Shown: positions 11,001 to 22,979, counted from the first letter of the stretch. The stretch: 64,000 bases of DNA from Takakia lepidozioides (GCA_030704615.1 CM060734.1:3722001-3786000); one strand, 5' to 3'. Notes: generated by a model from the letters alone, not told the origin. Numbers and translations are program-made.

Positions 11001-11010
11001 TTGGTGCAGC

Positions 11011-12084
11011 CATCTGTGCATACCGTCTGATAAACCTTCTGTAGTACAGTGTTTGTCCAAGGAATCTCCTTAGAGCCTTAACGTTACTTGGTGGTGGAGA
11101 GGCTTTAATAGCCTTTGTCTTTCTAGGATCTAGAAGCAGTCCTTTCTGACACACAATGTGTCTCAATCCTGAGTTCACACATAAAGTACATTTTTCTGGA
11201 TTCAGCCCAAGACCTCTCATCCTGCATCTGGCCAAACATAATTCCAATTTCTGCAAGTGCTCATTCTTAGAGCTGTAAACACTGAAGTCATCTAAGAACA
11301 CTTGCATGAAATCATCCAAGTACTCATGGAAAGATTCACTGATCACTCTCTGGAAAGTTGCTGGTGCATTACAAAGTCCAAAAGACATGACTTTGTATGC
11401 ATAAGCACCCCGGTCTGTGATTAAAGCAGTCTATCCCTGATCTTCTTTAGCTACTTGTACTTGGTTATACCCACTGAAGCCATCCATGAATGATTACATC
11501 TCATGGCCTGCCACAGTATCTAGAACAGCTTCCGTGAATGGCAAAGGAAATGGATCTTTCTTTGTGCAATCATTCAGTTTCTTGTAGTTAACACAAACTC
11601 TCAGTTTGTCATTCTTCCTTGGTACTATCACAATGGGTGATAGCCCCCTTGTGTACTCTATTGGGTATATGAACTTAGCATCAGCCAATTTCTTGATCTC
11701 CTTTCCCACCTTCTGTACCTGCCAGCGGACTTGCGCAGGTGAATCTTCAAGCGGACTTGGCGAAGACAAACTGTGAAAGATCCTTCCCGGTTGATGCAGG
11801 TTGCAACTTGAAAATCAGGTCAAAATGAAGGATTTGAGCGGACTGGGTTGATTAGGATTCATTCTGTACCGTGCTTGCTTAACTGGTACAGACTCAGGTT
11901 CCAACTCAATCTTATGTTGGCAAATCTCAGATGGTATCCCTTTCAAGTCTTCATAACTCCATGCAAATACATCCTTGTATTTTATGAACAAACTTTTAGC
12001 TTCCTCAAAGAATTCAGGTTCCAAGTCTGCTCCTATTTTAACCATTCTTGGTTCTTCCTCAGTTCCCACATTCACTTCTCTCAC
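11011..12084 (-). pseudogene. Gypsy reverse transcriptase, broken
   Basis: The frame at 12084-11815 is the pre-RT region (SLFIKYKDVFAWSYEDLKGI). The frame at 11769-11494 has IVIVPRKNDKLRVCVNYKKL, the RT fingers. The frame at 11388-11011 has SFGLCNAPATFQRV, the catalytic VFLDDFSVYS (FLDD in place of YxDD), then LGLNPEKCTL and the connection FLGQTLYYRRFIRRYAQMAAP. Stops at about 11490 and 11430 and a frameshift near 11800 break it. Confidence 0.88.
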
Positions 12085-12221
12085 CTGCTCTTTAGGTGTG
12101 ATTGTCCATCCACTATTTCATCCTACAAACTAATGGTGGCTGGTTCCTCTAGGATTTCTATTTCTCCCTCTCTTTCTTCATAGAAATGTGGTGGGTAACT
12201 GCTTCTTTCCCCCTCTATTGG

Positions 12222-12683
12222 TCATGTTGTTACTGCATGATAACATATACCTTTGAAACAACTCAGTCCTGAGCCCAGTTGCATTTCTGCAACCTGCTCC
12301 CACTCTGGGTGTGCAGCAAACAGGGTAGCCTCTTGCTCCTCATCAAGTCCTCCCCTCCAGTCAAACTCCCTGACTCCACGAGGTCTTCTGGTAGCAGGTA
12401 GTCTACCTGATTTCTTAGTTGAAATCTGTATTTTGTGCTTATCCTTGCGCACAATCAGAATCTGAGTATTCCAGTCATGGGGTAGAGCTCCTCCTGGCTG
12501 AGCAAGGCTATCCCAACTTTTCCATGGGCCCTCCAGCATCTCGTGGTGGAAAAGTTGTTCCCAGTACCTAATCCTAAACTCGTCAATCCACTTAAGCAAT
12601 CCCTGCAGTTCCTCGGACTCGGGCCTAGGACGCAGCACCAAAACCTCATCAATCACCAGAAAGCCCAGTTGCCTCGGTGACAA
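12222..12683 (-). pseudogene. Gypsy pol region between protease and RT
   Basis: A 153-codon open frame upstream of the RT, with ILIVRKDKHKIQISTKKSG and an acidic tail. It sits where the protease-RT linker belongs. The protease active site (D-S/T-G) is not visible. The frame remains open for a few codons beyond 12683 and then loses similarity. Confidence 0.55.
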
Positions 12684-12689
12684 GCTATA

Positions 12690-13050
12690 ATGTGAAGCTT
12701 GAAGGGCAAGAAACTGTCATGGACTTTGATGATTCCATGCCAGTAATCCACACCAATCGTTTACAAACAATGGTGATACAAGGTTATGGGAGATGCAAGA
12801 AACGAGGATCGGTTGACTTGCATGGGTTGGCCTATGTTTTGTTTGGTGAAGGAGCACTGGAACAATTGGGACAATGGTATAAGACCAAGAGCTGTCCAAT
12901 GAAGTGTTTGTGCAAGGATGGGAAGAATATTTGATACTAAAGAACCCGGAGGTGGAGGCCACAATTAAATGGAAGAAAAGAAAGGAGAAGAGAGTTGTCA
13001 GTGTTCCTCATGATTGGGAAATACCATAGTTTGTCTTGTGTGCTTCTGCT
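12690..13050 (+). other. Uncharacterised coding-like segment on the plus strand
   Basis: A frame at 12677-12934 (LHGLAYVLFGEGALEQLGQW) and a second at about 12874-13029 (VFVQGWEEYLILKNPEVEA, then a Lys-rich stretch) look protein-like and overlap in different frames, as after a frameshift. I do not recognise the family. It lies between the Gypsy pol remnant and the inserted gene on its right. Confidence 0.3.
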
Positions 13051-13329
13051 TCCTCTAAAGGGATGAAGTTGGGTGGGCAGTCCAACCACCAATAACATTG
13101 CAAATTCACGGCCCACACTTAGTCAATAAGTTGCTTCCCATTATACATGTTGCATTCTATCCATGTACCTGCCCACTGAGATATCATGGCCGGAATAGCT
13201 TGAATGTGTTTCTTGGGCAGAAGGTAGAAGTTGATGTACCTGCAAAATGTCAAACATTCTATCGTCAGAAACCATGTCATGTATTGGTCATTGTGAGGAT
13301 GATTTGATAAATTTGTGCCGACTTAAGCT

Positions 13330-14850
13330 CCTCAAAAGCAAGGCAGGATCTGCATTATCATACCTATAAACAAGGCGACGTCTCGCCGGTGTGGACTGCT
13401 CGTGGGTAGAGGATAGGCAGATCGACCCCTGACGGGTAGTGCGTCGCTGTGAGTCTGGCAGCTGAATCGCAGCTCCATAGCGGATAGAGGGGTGGAGGAT
13501 GGTAGAACTTCCAACACCAGACAGGGGAGCTTGAATATGCCAGGAACCATAATGTGAAATAGCGAATACACCGTAAAGAGTGGGTGTCCCTGACAGTGGG
13601 ATCGGAGTTCCATATTTGCAGCCACTTCACCTTCTGTTCTGAAGACACAACGGCGGTAGACAACATGTGCAACTTGCTTGATGTGACTCTCAACCCCCTT
13701 TGTTGACCTTCTCTCTTCAGGGGTAGAGTTGTAGTATTCCAGTTTGTCACGCTAGACCTGCATCCGCAATGTCTTGCTGCAAGAGAATGCACGACAAATG
13801 CATGAACACACGGGCAAGGGAAACAAACAGAAACAAAGTCCACAAAGCAGAAATACCCAAAGGCCATATGATTGTATCTCACCGCGTACATATACTTCAT
13901 GAAAGCCTTGCGGATCAACGAGTACCATGTTTCTGATGTCTTGGAACTCTTGCATTTCTTATACGTCTCTGCTGATAGGATGGTCTTGAAGTTGCTCAAG
14001 GGCATCTGCCCGATCCTCTGTATCCTGTACAGAGTGTGCACCAAGCTCGTTTTCACATGCGATGTCTCTGTCCCTCTGCAGATTGATGTGTAAAAATCAG
14101 AATGAAATCCAACAACCGAGAACAGAAGATTGGAAGCAAAGATCCACGGAACCACAAGCGGAACATGAAGATTGGGCAACCAACCTGTTCACATCATTCA
14201 TTGCCGTCAGAAGCCCCATCATGTTCCCGTCACAATCCAGGACCATCGTTCAAACACAGTAATGTCACTCTTCCTCTTGAGTGCAGCCTCCCAATGACAG
14301 CCATCCATGCAAGCAACCGGTGGTTGCCATCCCATACGTGAAACATCTTCCCGGAGAATGCTTGCATCGAAGGTTTCTTGGAGAGAAGAAGTTCAAAGGA
14401 TTCGTTCACATGTCTCCAAATGGGATCCCATGAGTCCGTGATTGACTCATCCACAAGAAGCTCATTGCCTCTGGAATCCCTAGTAGAAACGTAAAACACT
14501 GCGGATCCATCCAAATACCCATGAACAAACTTGGCCTCCAGCTTCTGGATGTCCTTGATGAGGGGTGGACGAACGACGGGCATGGAAACCAACCTGCACA
14601 GGGAATCTTCAACTTGCCACCCGGTGCAAGCATACTTTGCACCACAAGCTGCGAATTGACCTTCTGACACCCCAGCATCTCCGCCGCTTTGCTCTTATAG
14701 AACTCGTCGTCCACATCAACAATGTTCTCCTCTTCCTACACTGTAGAGTTCTCATCCTCCACTCTTTGCATCTTCTCCTACAGGGATACACATTCAAATG
14801 GACATAAGCAACGGGCAGAAACAGTGTGCGGCACCGCACACTGTTCAATG
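13330..14850 (-). CDS. Uncharacterised spliced gene with a DGNHRLLAW motif
   Basis: The frame at 14670-14230 is clearly protein-like: VVRPPLIKDIQKLEAKFVHG, VFYVSTRDSRGNELLVDES and FHVWDGNHRLLAWMAVI. The D-G-x-H-R core recalls the ParB/sulfiredoxin fold motif (tentative). An upstream exon at about 14730-14590 (DDEFYKSKAAEMLGCQKVN) is in another frame. Downstream coding continues at about 14090-13880 (FKTILSAETYKKCKSS) to a donor TACGCG|GTGAGA, then at about 13760-13380. Exon borders are approximate. It sits inside the Gypsy element, between gag and pol, so it arrived with a later insertion. Function unknown. Confidence 0.5.
14818..14841. repeat. Palindrome ACAGTGTGCGG-CA-CCGCACACTGT
   Basis: A perfect 11-bp inverted repeat with a 2-base centre. 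A single arm, CAGTGTGCGGCACCG, recurs at about 14969. Both lie at the right edge of the inserted gene and may be part of its promoter or the insert's end. Confidence 0.55.
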
Positions 14851-15049
14851 CTTCAATCTCAAATCATTTTTTGTGTTTTCACAAAGTTTCAAATGTGCAG
14901 GGACATTCTTATGGGGCTTTCTCTTACATCAAAACACAACATTGTATAGGGGCACAAACAGTGTGCGGCACCGTCAGAGTTTTCTTTTTCCAAGGTGTCC
15001 TTGGAATCTTTGCTTCTGCTCTAGTGGAATCCAAGTTCCAATTTCTTTG

Positions 15050-16117
15050 CAGTACCTACTGCTTCAACCAAAGTGTTGTTAGGCATGACTGTAACCATAG
15101 TTACATACACATACTCAGGACGAAGTCCGTTGATGAACCATGACTTCTGTAAGTCATCCCCTGGTGCTTAGCTTCCTAATCAGAGTTTCCATCCCTCCAG
15201 GTAGTCAACTACCAGTTCTTTTTTTTTCTGTCTCAGATTCTGTAATCCTGTGAAGATTTCAGATGTGGATTTGTTGGATCGATACCTTTCTTGAAAGGCT
15301 GTTTTCATATCAGCCCAAGTTGCAAATTGGCTGGAAATGTCGCCAACCACTCAATGCCCTTCCTGGCCAGTGAGCAAGGAAACAACCAGATCTTCTCCTG
15401 ATCTGTTGCTTCATTGTAAATGGTACACATGCTCTCAAATTGATTGAGATGAATATCTGGATCAGATTTCCCATTGTACAGGGGAAATGGTGGTCGGGTT
15501 TTGCTTGCTGCCAAAGCCATTGGTGTTGTTGGTGCAACTGGTGCTGCTGGTTGTCCAAACTGAAATGGTCCAGCTGCTGTTGACGATGTTGGTGTTGGGA
15601 TTGTCAATACTAGTGGTCTTGCTGGTGTCTGCCTTCCAAAGAGAGATTCGAAGCTAGGAGGTCCTTGTCCCAAGGATAGCCGCCTACTAGCTGCTGTCCC
15701 AACTGAACTTAATGAATCTTTAAAAGCTTTGAGTGCTGTTCTGGTTACTTTTTCTGGGGAAGCGGTTTCAATTCTTTCGCCTTCTTCACTTAAAAGATCC
15801 TCAAATTTCTCCTCCAATAATTCAACAAAACCTCGATTTGGGCTGGTTACTGTGGAAGGTGCTTCAGATCTTTCCTGTGGTAGCCATTTGTTGAGTGTAT
15901 TACTCGCAGCTCCTTCTGGTGTGGTATTCTAAGTTTTGGGAGATCTGGTCTCTCGATCTTCTGGATTATCAGTGTCAGCTTTCCCGATGTTTCTTCTTGA
16001 AGAATATTCAAGTTCTACAATTATGGGAACTCCGATCTTAATCGAGCTTCCCTTTCTGCTGCATATCTTTCTAATTTTCAGTCCTGTCTTGCTTAGCTTT
16101 TTTCCTATTTTCTTCAC
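15050..16117 (-). pseudogene. Gypsy gag, broken
   Basis: The frame at 15817-15305 has PPFPLYNGKSDPDIHLNQFE and WLFPCSLARKGIEWLATFP, the capsid core of Ty3/Gypsy Gag. The same frame extends upstream through a TAG at about 15930 to a Met at 16117 with a basic start (MKKIGKKLSK). Downstream, after a frameshift, WFINGLRPEYVYVTMV continues the capsid to about 15050. The zinc knuckle is missing, where the DGNHR gene region begins. Confidence 0.8.
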
Positions 16118-16726
16118 TCATTCCTACATTATATGTGAAATTCTTTTCAGTACCCTTACATAAGTCTTGGTATGTCAGTAAAGGAAATTACAGTGGTCCC
16201 TACCCTTGCTACAAGATTACCACATCCTGCCGGAATCCGTAGTACGACTTAATCTTTCTTTACTATTGATCACCAATCTTTTAATAGGCAGAATAATACC
16301 ATTTGTCCTTTTTTGTGTATCTGACTTGCAACAAGTCTTTGGGTATCCAGTATTCTACTACTTCTATGATCATATGATAATATTCACAATTTGAACAGCC
16401 TTCCCTGAAGACATAACTAGTGTAGCATACTTTTCTGATTGGTAACATAGTAGTCAATAGAGTCAGACGAGAAAGCCAATTCTCACTTCTAATCCCACAC
16501 TCCCAAGGTGCTCGTGCAATATTGATTACTCCTCCCTTCAATCCCCGTTATCGTCTTATTTGGCAATTGAAAGAAAGATCTTTTGCTGTATTGCTACTCG
16601 TAATCCATGGAACTTTTCCTAGGAATGTTTTCCATTCCTTTGCTTCTGCTGATTCGTTCTCCCGTGATTTCAAGAAATCACTGAGTAGCCATCCTTCCTT
16701 GAGTTCACTGGAACTCAACATACCGT

Positions 16727-16749
16727 TAGTCCCCAATATGGTTGCCAAA
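16727..16749 (-). promoter_or_regulatory. Probable primer binding site of the Gypsy element
   Basis: TTTGGCAACCATATTGGGGA follows the LTR end directly on the minus strand. It resembles the TTTGGCGCC...GGGGA primer sites of plant Gypsy elements. The cognate tRNA cannot be named from the sequence alone. Confidence 0.5.
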
Positions 16750-17541
16750 TGTTAACCGCTGGTTCATGACTTAAGCAAAATGGACTTTTAATAGTGCAGC
16801 CCATTTCCCAAGGCACTTATCAGAGGTTGTCCGACGGTATGTCTGCAAGACGATTACATAGTAATCGTCAATGGCCGTGAAACACTCGTGTTTCGTGAAT
16901 CAACATCCATATTACTGCTTTAGATCTATTCAAAGATGATACACATTCTCACCATCTCACGTTCTCTCATAATACACATTCTCTCCATCTCACAATCACT
17001 TTACACATGAGTACTTGGAAAAGCATGGCTTTACTTCAGATTCACCGCATCATAGCATAAGTACACATTGGATTGCTCTGATCACACCCTGATACACTGA
17101 TGATTCCTAAGTTGTGTGCAGTCCTTTTATACTATGCTCGAAAGAGCCGTTTACAGCCTGCGGTGGTTAATGACCGTTGCTTAATTGCCTACGCAACCTA
17201 AAAGGTTTGCCAAAAAAGTGGCATGTGATCATGGTCGTGGCTCGTGGTCGTGTGCCTTAGTGGTACACAGCCCACGGTCCCTCACTACTTCTCCTACTAG
17301 TAAAGCCTATGCTACCGTGGCCGTGTGATATCGTGGTTCACGGCCCACGGCTGCTACACTACCCACTACTGCTCCACGTGGTAGTGTGGCCCGTCCTCTA
17401 CTACTACTAAGTGTCGAGCACTTAGCCATTTCTGCCTCGTGGCCGGGTAGTGTGAAGTCAATCACTACCCACCATTATCCGTCGTGGCTCAAGCTGCCCT
17501 GCCCTCGTGGCACTGGCAGTTAGCCGTTATCAGTGACGACA
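16750..17541 (-). repeat. 5' LTR of the Gypsy element, 792 bp
   Basis: On the minus strand it starts TGTCGTCACTGATAACGGC and ends GGTTAACA, giving TGT...ACA ends. It contains a TATA-like AGTATAAAAGG at about 17126-17136 and is followed by the primer-site sequence. It abuts LINE sequence on the right. No second copy is in the window, so the borders rest on ends and context. Confidence 0.6.
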
Positions 17542-18890
17542 TATACAAGTGTATGAGGGTGATGGGGTGGAGTGCGGGCAAGTATAGTTGGATGATTTGA
17601 AGATGGGATCGAAGTGGGATGGGGACAGTCAGTTTTGTGGTGGTGCTAGGGGAGTGGTGTGTGCGGAGAATACCTATATTGCAACACCGCCACTAGCATG
17701 ATTGTATGGGGCAGAACTCCTTCTGAGGCATTGTGGGGCGGATAGGGGGTTTCCATATAATAGGTAGTAGTCTGGGATGAGTTTATTTACATATGAGCTG
17801 CTAATATTGTTGGTGTGTAGCTTGGTTTCCTAAAAGAATAATGTGAGGTGGCGTGGAGTCTGTGAGAAGGTGGATCGGACTCTGGATACTAGTGGCCATA
17901 GAACTGACGTTCCAGGTGGTGATATTGAGGGCATTTGAGTGTAGTTCTGTAGTGGTTGGGGTGTAGCTTGAAGGGGTGGATGGTATAGGTGCCCTGGGTT
18001 GTGGAGGTTGGGGTGATGGCGGCGCGGGTGGAAGTTGGAACCCAAGAAGAGAAGTGACAGCGTTGAGAGTAGCAAAGAGGATGTTCTCGAATAGAATGGG
18101 AATTTAATTAGTGATGGTTGGGTAATTTTGGTCTGGTGTTGTAAGAGTAGCAAGATGGTCACCTAGTATTTTGTGTACCACATCGGAGTGGGATTGTAAA
18201 AGATTGAGCGATGTGTGTAGTTCGGATAAATAATGTGGGGGAGCCAGATAGTTATTGGGATGTGGAGGCAATTCTTGTCGATTGCGCAAGAGGGAACGAA
18301 TTTCAAAGTCTGATTAGGATTCCAGATATTTGTTACATGTATCCGGAAGTGGGGAAATGACAATGATAAGGGAGAAGAGTCGAAGGTGTTGTGCAGGGAA
18401 TGTGTTGAATTTTTTAGAGGCCTTGATAAGGATAGGGTATGGGCAGGTGGGGAGACCGAAGGTGGCGATGTGCTATGTGGTAGTCGGCTGCTGGTGTATA
18501 GAGGTAGAGGGTAAAGGTTTGGAGAGGAAAGGAGGGAAGTGGTCATAAAGGTGTTGGTAAGCATGGGTAAGCGAAATGGTGTTATGTTGGAAGTATAGCG
18601 CGTATCATTCTTGGGAATCAGTCGAAAGTTGGCTAATGATATCGTCAATAGTAGTGGGTCCAGGGTTTGGGTGGATGTCCCCACACATGAGTAGCGTGAG
18701 TGTTATGCATATGTTTAGGAACAAGTTGTCATGTGATGGGGGGTGATGGTGGAAATGTTTAGATTTGAGGGGGTGTTGATGGTAACGTCCGTGTGGGCTA
18801 TGGGTAATAATGAGGGGCTCGATATACATGGCGTGGGATATCTTGAGTAAACAGGGGTTTTGTGGTATAGGGGGATGCTATTCTGTGAGC
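17542..18890 (-). mobile_element. LINE (non-LTR retrotransposon), 5' part with a 2A-like motif and endonuclease start
   Basis: The frame at 18829-18605 contains LLMCGDIHPNPGP at 18691-18656, the 2A-like stop-carry-on motif (DxExNPGP family) found before the endonuclease in several LINE clades. Further down, a frame at about 17838-17686 has LIPDYYLLYGNPLSAP and ASGGVAI, matching the start of an APE-type endonuclease. The interval is Ser/Pro/His-rich and frameshifted. The LINE is cut off at 17541 by the Gypsy LTR, so the rest of its ORF2 is lost. The right border is approximate. Confidence 0.7.
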
Positions 18891-19540
18891 AGATCATGCG
18901 AGCAGAAAATTGCGTGAGCAGAAATCTGCTCACGCTTTAGGATCTGCCCACCTATAACCGCGGACGCCTGCTCGACTTAGAAGACCTATTACTGCACAGA
19001 GTGGCCAATATTACAAGCTCGGTTATGGATGCTGCTGGGATGAATGGCGGATGAATGTCGGTATGATGAATGAGACATGGATGAATGAAATAAATACAAT
19101 AATACAAAGTTGTTTTGTAGCAGTAGCTCCCAAATTCCCCGAGCTCCGAAATCCTTTAAACCATGCTAGTCTTGCTTGCAAATCAATTGTGAAAGTGCAG
19201 TGTATATTGCCAACAATGATACCACATTGTTTTGTTGATTGAGGAGGGGTTACTTGTCATTTTTCCAGGTATCCAATGTTGAGAGAGAGGCTCACACCCA
19301 AATCTAAAGAAGGTAGAGAGGTGAACTCGTGCTTTATAAATAAACGTTTCAAAACACATACTGGGAATTAAGATGTCGTTGACGACACCTTAATCCCCAG
19401 CACCTGTTGTAGATGCATATATTGGTACACTTTTCTTTTCAAATCGTTTTTTTATCACGAGAGAAGCGGTTTCGGCATTGTACTGCCAAAACATGTTAGT
19501 TTGTTAGTTGTCTGGAAATCGTTGGTAAAGCACGTAGGAA
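18891..19540. other. Non-coding spacer with small palindromes
   Basis: I see no gene. GTGAGCAGAAATCTGCTCAC at 18924-18943 and ATTAAGATGTCGT-TG-ACGACACCTTAAT at about 19367-19394 are strong short palindromes. GATGAATG repeats lie at 19035-19085. Confidence 0.5.
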
Positions 19541-19639
19541 ATTAGACAGTGTTTGCGACGACCATGGAGTGGAACTTTGGCGTCAAGATGACCGTAGGAA
19601 GCTGCATCGACAGTAGATTAGGCTGCCAATTCGGTACCA

Positions 19640-19954
19640 GGAAACGACAAGTTAATCTTGTTCAAACAATACAGGACGACTGTTCCAGTCCCAGATTGCG
19701 ATCTCTCTTTTCTCCCGCCTTTCAAGTCCAGTACGAACACACGGCGAGGAGCTTGGCAATTGGTGGAAGCGACATGTACAGCGATGAAATATCGCAACAA
19801 AGCAATTGGCCGCATCGGAATGACAGCAGGTCAGGACGACTTCAAACGGCGAAGCGTGGACTTGTTAGCGGTGCGGGACAACTGGAGGGGACTCCGGACA
19901 ACCTATGACTCAGTGGCAGGGTCAAAGACCCCAGAGCCATCACCAGGGATTTGA
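19640..19954 (+). pseudogene. Unrecognised coding-like segment
   Basis: The frame reads VPVPDCDLSFLPPFKS, RRGAWQLVEATCTAMKYRNK and QDDFKRRSVDLLAVRDNWRG, which looks like a real basic, Trp-containing protein. The overlapping frame at 19549-19908 is less convincing. No family is recognised and no start or splice site is decisive. Confidence 0.3.
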
Positions 19955-21560
19955 TTTCCAAAAATACCACAAAATTTGTGTGTAGCGAAAATACGACGAA
20001 TGGCGATAAGTGTAACTTTTTACCACCGATGGAGCTGAGAATTTACAGGCTGATACGGGGTATATAATTGTAGTTTGTCACCAGGTTTGGTGATTTATGG
20101 AGCTGATTATCAGCGGGGCCAAATTATTGAGTCGACGGCACTCACGGGGCCTATTATTTGCATTTCTACTTCTTGGATGGATGAAAAATCCTGGAATTCG
20201 CCTTGAGGAGCTGGATGGATGAAATGACAACTCGCACCAACTGGTCATCCAATTGGATGGATGAAAAGCCAGCTTTCATTTGCCTCTAAGACTTTTCATC
20301 CATGTTGAATAGTATATTATAGATCCTCCAAGGAAACAATAGTTTAATGAATATTTTCCATTAGTTTATTAGGCTCAAAAACAGTATAAAAGAAGGGCAA
20401 GGCTTCCCTTGTTCTTCGTTCTTCCCTTGTTCTTCATCTAGTTCTTCTCTTGTCCTTCATCTAGTTCTTCTCTTGTTCTTCATTTAGTTCTTCTCTTGCT
20501 TAGTTTCCTCTTGTTGTTGTAGTGTTGTTAGTTTAAGGCTTGAGGAGGCTAGATCCTAGGGAGTGGAGCTTGAAGCTCCCTAGTTAGGTAGAATTCTTGT
20601 GAGCTAAGGCAAGTGGCCTAGCTTGTGGGCCTTTGAGCCATTTCATTTGTGAAGGAAGAGGGCAATTTCATGTAGAGGAAAGTGACTTGAGGACGAGTAG
20701 GAGGGGCTGGACTTATGGACGAGAGCCCAAGTGGAGGCCGCATAGAGTACCATTACTTGAGTCGATAGAGCATCCCAAGCACTCTCGCATAGAAAGGTTG
20801 ATCCCATCTTACCATTTCACCATTTATGTATGTGATTCATTTATTTTCCAAGCAAAGCTTGAAGTTGAAAATATGATTTAGGCTCTTCAAAAGAGGAGAG
20901 TGCATTGTGGAATCCCACTATTTCATGTCTAGAATTGACAAGGGGAAGAACCCCGTAGCCTATTGGAAATGGTACCCTTTAAGTCGTACTGAGATCAAGT
21001 ACATCAGCCGAGTGGCTCAGGCGTGAGGCCCTGAAGCGTGCGAGCAGAAGGCGGGTCTTTACCCGTAGGATAACCAAAAGCTGAGACGGACCGGCGGACG
21101 CCGGCGTTAACCGCAGCGGTCCACGGCTTGGACCGCTACGCACGGATCTGTGCCCCGCCACGTGGCGGGGGCGTTTTACCCAGCGCACAATGCGTCTGCA
21201 AATTCCCTTAAAGGGGGGTATTCTTACCTTTAGCTATTAGATTCCATTCATACCCCTCTAACGGTTAAGAGCCATTATCTAAGGCACCAGTGGTAGATAA
21301 AATTTAGGATTTTGGGATGACGTAGCCTTGGAGGGGAGCGTTTTTATGACTCCAAGAGAGAGCCAAGCGGGCCTGTGAGCAGTGAGCTAGAGGCGGAGAC
21401 CTCGAGAGACAAGGGAGGAGAGAAAATACTATGTCCATAAACTCGGCTACATTGCGCCTTTGTGTCAGAGCCTAAGGTAGAGGATGACTTTTTCCACGGA
21501 GGGAAAACGCACCAGCGCCTTAAAATAATGTAAAGGGGTGAAATCTGGCTTGGACCCACC
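19955..21560. other. Non-coding region with an LTR-like promoter and a short pyrimidine minisatellite
   Basis: AACAGTATAAAAGAAGG at 20380 is TATA-like and is followed at about 20400-20515 by five imperfect copies of TTCTTCTCTTGTTCTTCATCTAG. The layout resembles an LTR with its transcript start. No element coding sequence follows. GC-rich palindromes (CCCCGCCACGTGGCGGGG at 21153-21170) lie further on. Confidence 0.4.
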
Positions 21561-22979
21561 AGTGGTTATTTTATTATTTACGCATGCATGTTCTGGACTA
21601 ACGAATGTAGTGGCAGGGATGAGCTCTCAGCGAGATTCATGCATCCGATAGGGCCGCGGCAATTCCCCGCGGTAGGGAACGGTTCTCGGGTGTTCCTCGG
21701 TTCTCATTGGGTTCCCACAGGGTTCCCAATGGCATCTTTAGGCGCCAAGGGTATCTTTGGATTCCCCACATGATTTCCCATAGGGGAGGTATTTTTCCTG
21801 ATTTTCATAATTTATATTTTTTTCCATCTAATCTTTTGCATAGATGTAGTGGTGTGGGGGTTGAACTCACAGAACAAATAGAGCCAAAAATAAAATCATT
21901 ACCTAACAAAAATCCGCAAGCATCGATATTCTAAAATTATTTATTTATTTAAGATTCATTTACATTTGATTTAGTTAAAAATTGGTTCAAAGGGTGAGTG
22001 CGTCGTTGGGGAGGTTTTTTTTTTTTTTTTTTTTTCCTGCTAAATCTCTGCACAGGTGTTGCACACATATTCAAGCACATGCGGGCAAAAGATGAGCTTC
22101 AACCACATCCGTTCAATGGGTGCAATAGCCGTTCACCCATGAGAGGATTTTCTTTCACAATGAACAAAATTGGTTGACAGGGTGAATGCGTCCTTGGGAG
22201 GGCAAATGATTTTGGGTTGTCTTGAAACTTTGCATGCGTGTTGCGCACATATTGCAGCACCCGCGGGCCGAGGATGAGCTGGAACCATTTTCGTTCAATG
22301 GGTGCAACAACCGTTCACCCATGAGACGATTATTTCTCATTTTGGAACTTTGAGTGTATGTTCAATATGGTGATCAATGACATTGACTTGTCACATTGAA
22401 AAACACTAGAGAAGGTATACTATACATTAGGGTTTAGGGCTGACGGAATCAGCACGACGATGAATCGTGGGGCTCCCTCGACCTCGACGAGAACGTGAAC
22501 CTCATACTCCGGTTCAGATTAGTTCGGTAGGGGCCTTAGGCTAGCCCCAATCATAGACGATTTTGTGATGACAGTCGCGGTTAGGACCATTAGGACTGGA
22601 ACACATGTGCGGAGACACAATAGACGAATAAATCATTTGCCTCCCCATCGACGCGCTCCTCCCTCAAGCCATTCCACAATTTAATTTAATTTAAATTTAT
22701 TTTAAACTAATAAATAGGTTTGCACTTCCTTTCATTGGGGGTTTCTGGCACGTATCGATTTTGTTTTTGGTTCAATTTTGTTCAGCGGCTTCCAGCATCC
22801 CACCGCTACTCCCCCGCCAAAATTCGGACCGATCAAAAATGCCCCCAAAAAAAGGTGTTCTCTTCGCTCACTATTGCAGAACTCTCTATGAAGAAGGCAT
22901 GAAGTAGAACACAAATCAAGTTTGGAGTGCAAAACAGGGAAGAAACTGTGGTTTTGGGTCCAAATGAATTTTGATGACA
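21561..22979. repeat. Diverged, mainly inverted fragments of the 1.14-kb satellite family
   Basis: Stretches at 22040-22150 and 22160-22340 carry GCACATGCGGGCAAAAGATGA and CATCCGTTCAATGGGTGCAA in inverted orientation relative to the array on the right. 22700-22975 is a direct copy of the unit part with GGCACGTATCGATTTT and TTGCAGAACTCTCTATGAAG. A T-tract of more than 20 bases lies at about 22013-22036. No gene is seen. Confidence 0.6.

Larger units (their letters stand above)
5190..17541 (-). mobile_element. Ty3/Gypsy LTR retrotransposon, degenerate, 3'-truncated and interrupted
   Basis: On the minus strand from right to left the order is 5' LTR, primer-site-like sequence, gag, protease-RT linker, RT, RNase H, integrase zinc finger and integrase core. 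That is the normal Gypsy order. The integrase frame ends abruptly after LTALW near 5190, and no 3' LTR follows. Two blocks interrupt it: a Mutator-like element (6522-11000) and a region with an uncharacterised gene (about 13050-15020). Several stops and frameshifts show it is inactive. Confidence 0.85.

Noticed and set aside
21004-21045. CAGCCGAGTGGCTCAGGCG resembles a tRNA A box (Leu/Ser type)
   Set aside because: No B box (GGTTCGANTCC) or cloverleaf follows within the right distance.
20979-21188. Arg-rich minus-strand open frame
   Set aside because: It is explained by GC-rich palindromic sequence and has no recognisable domain.
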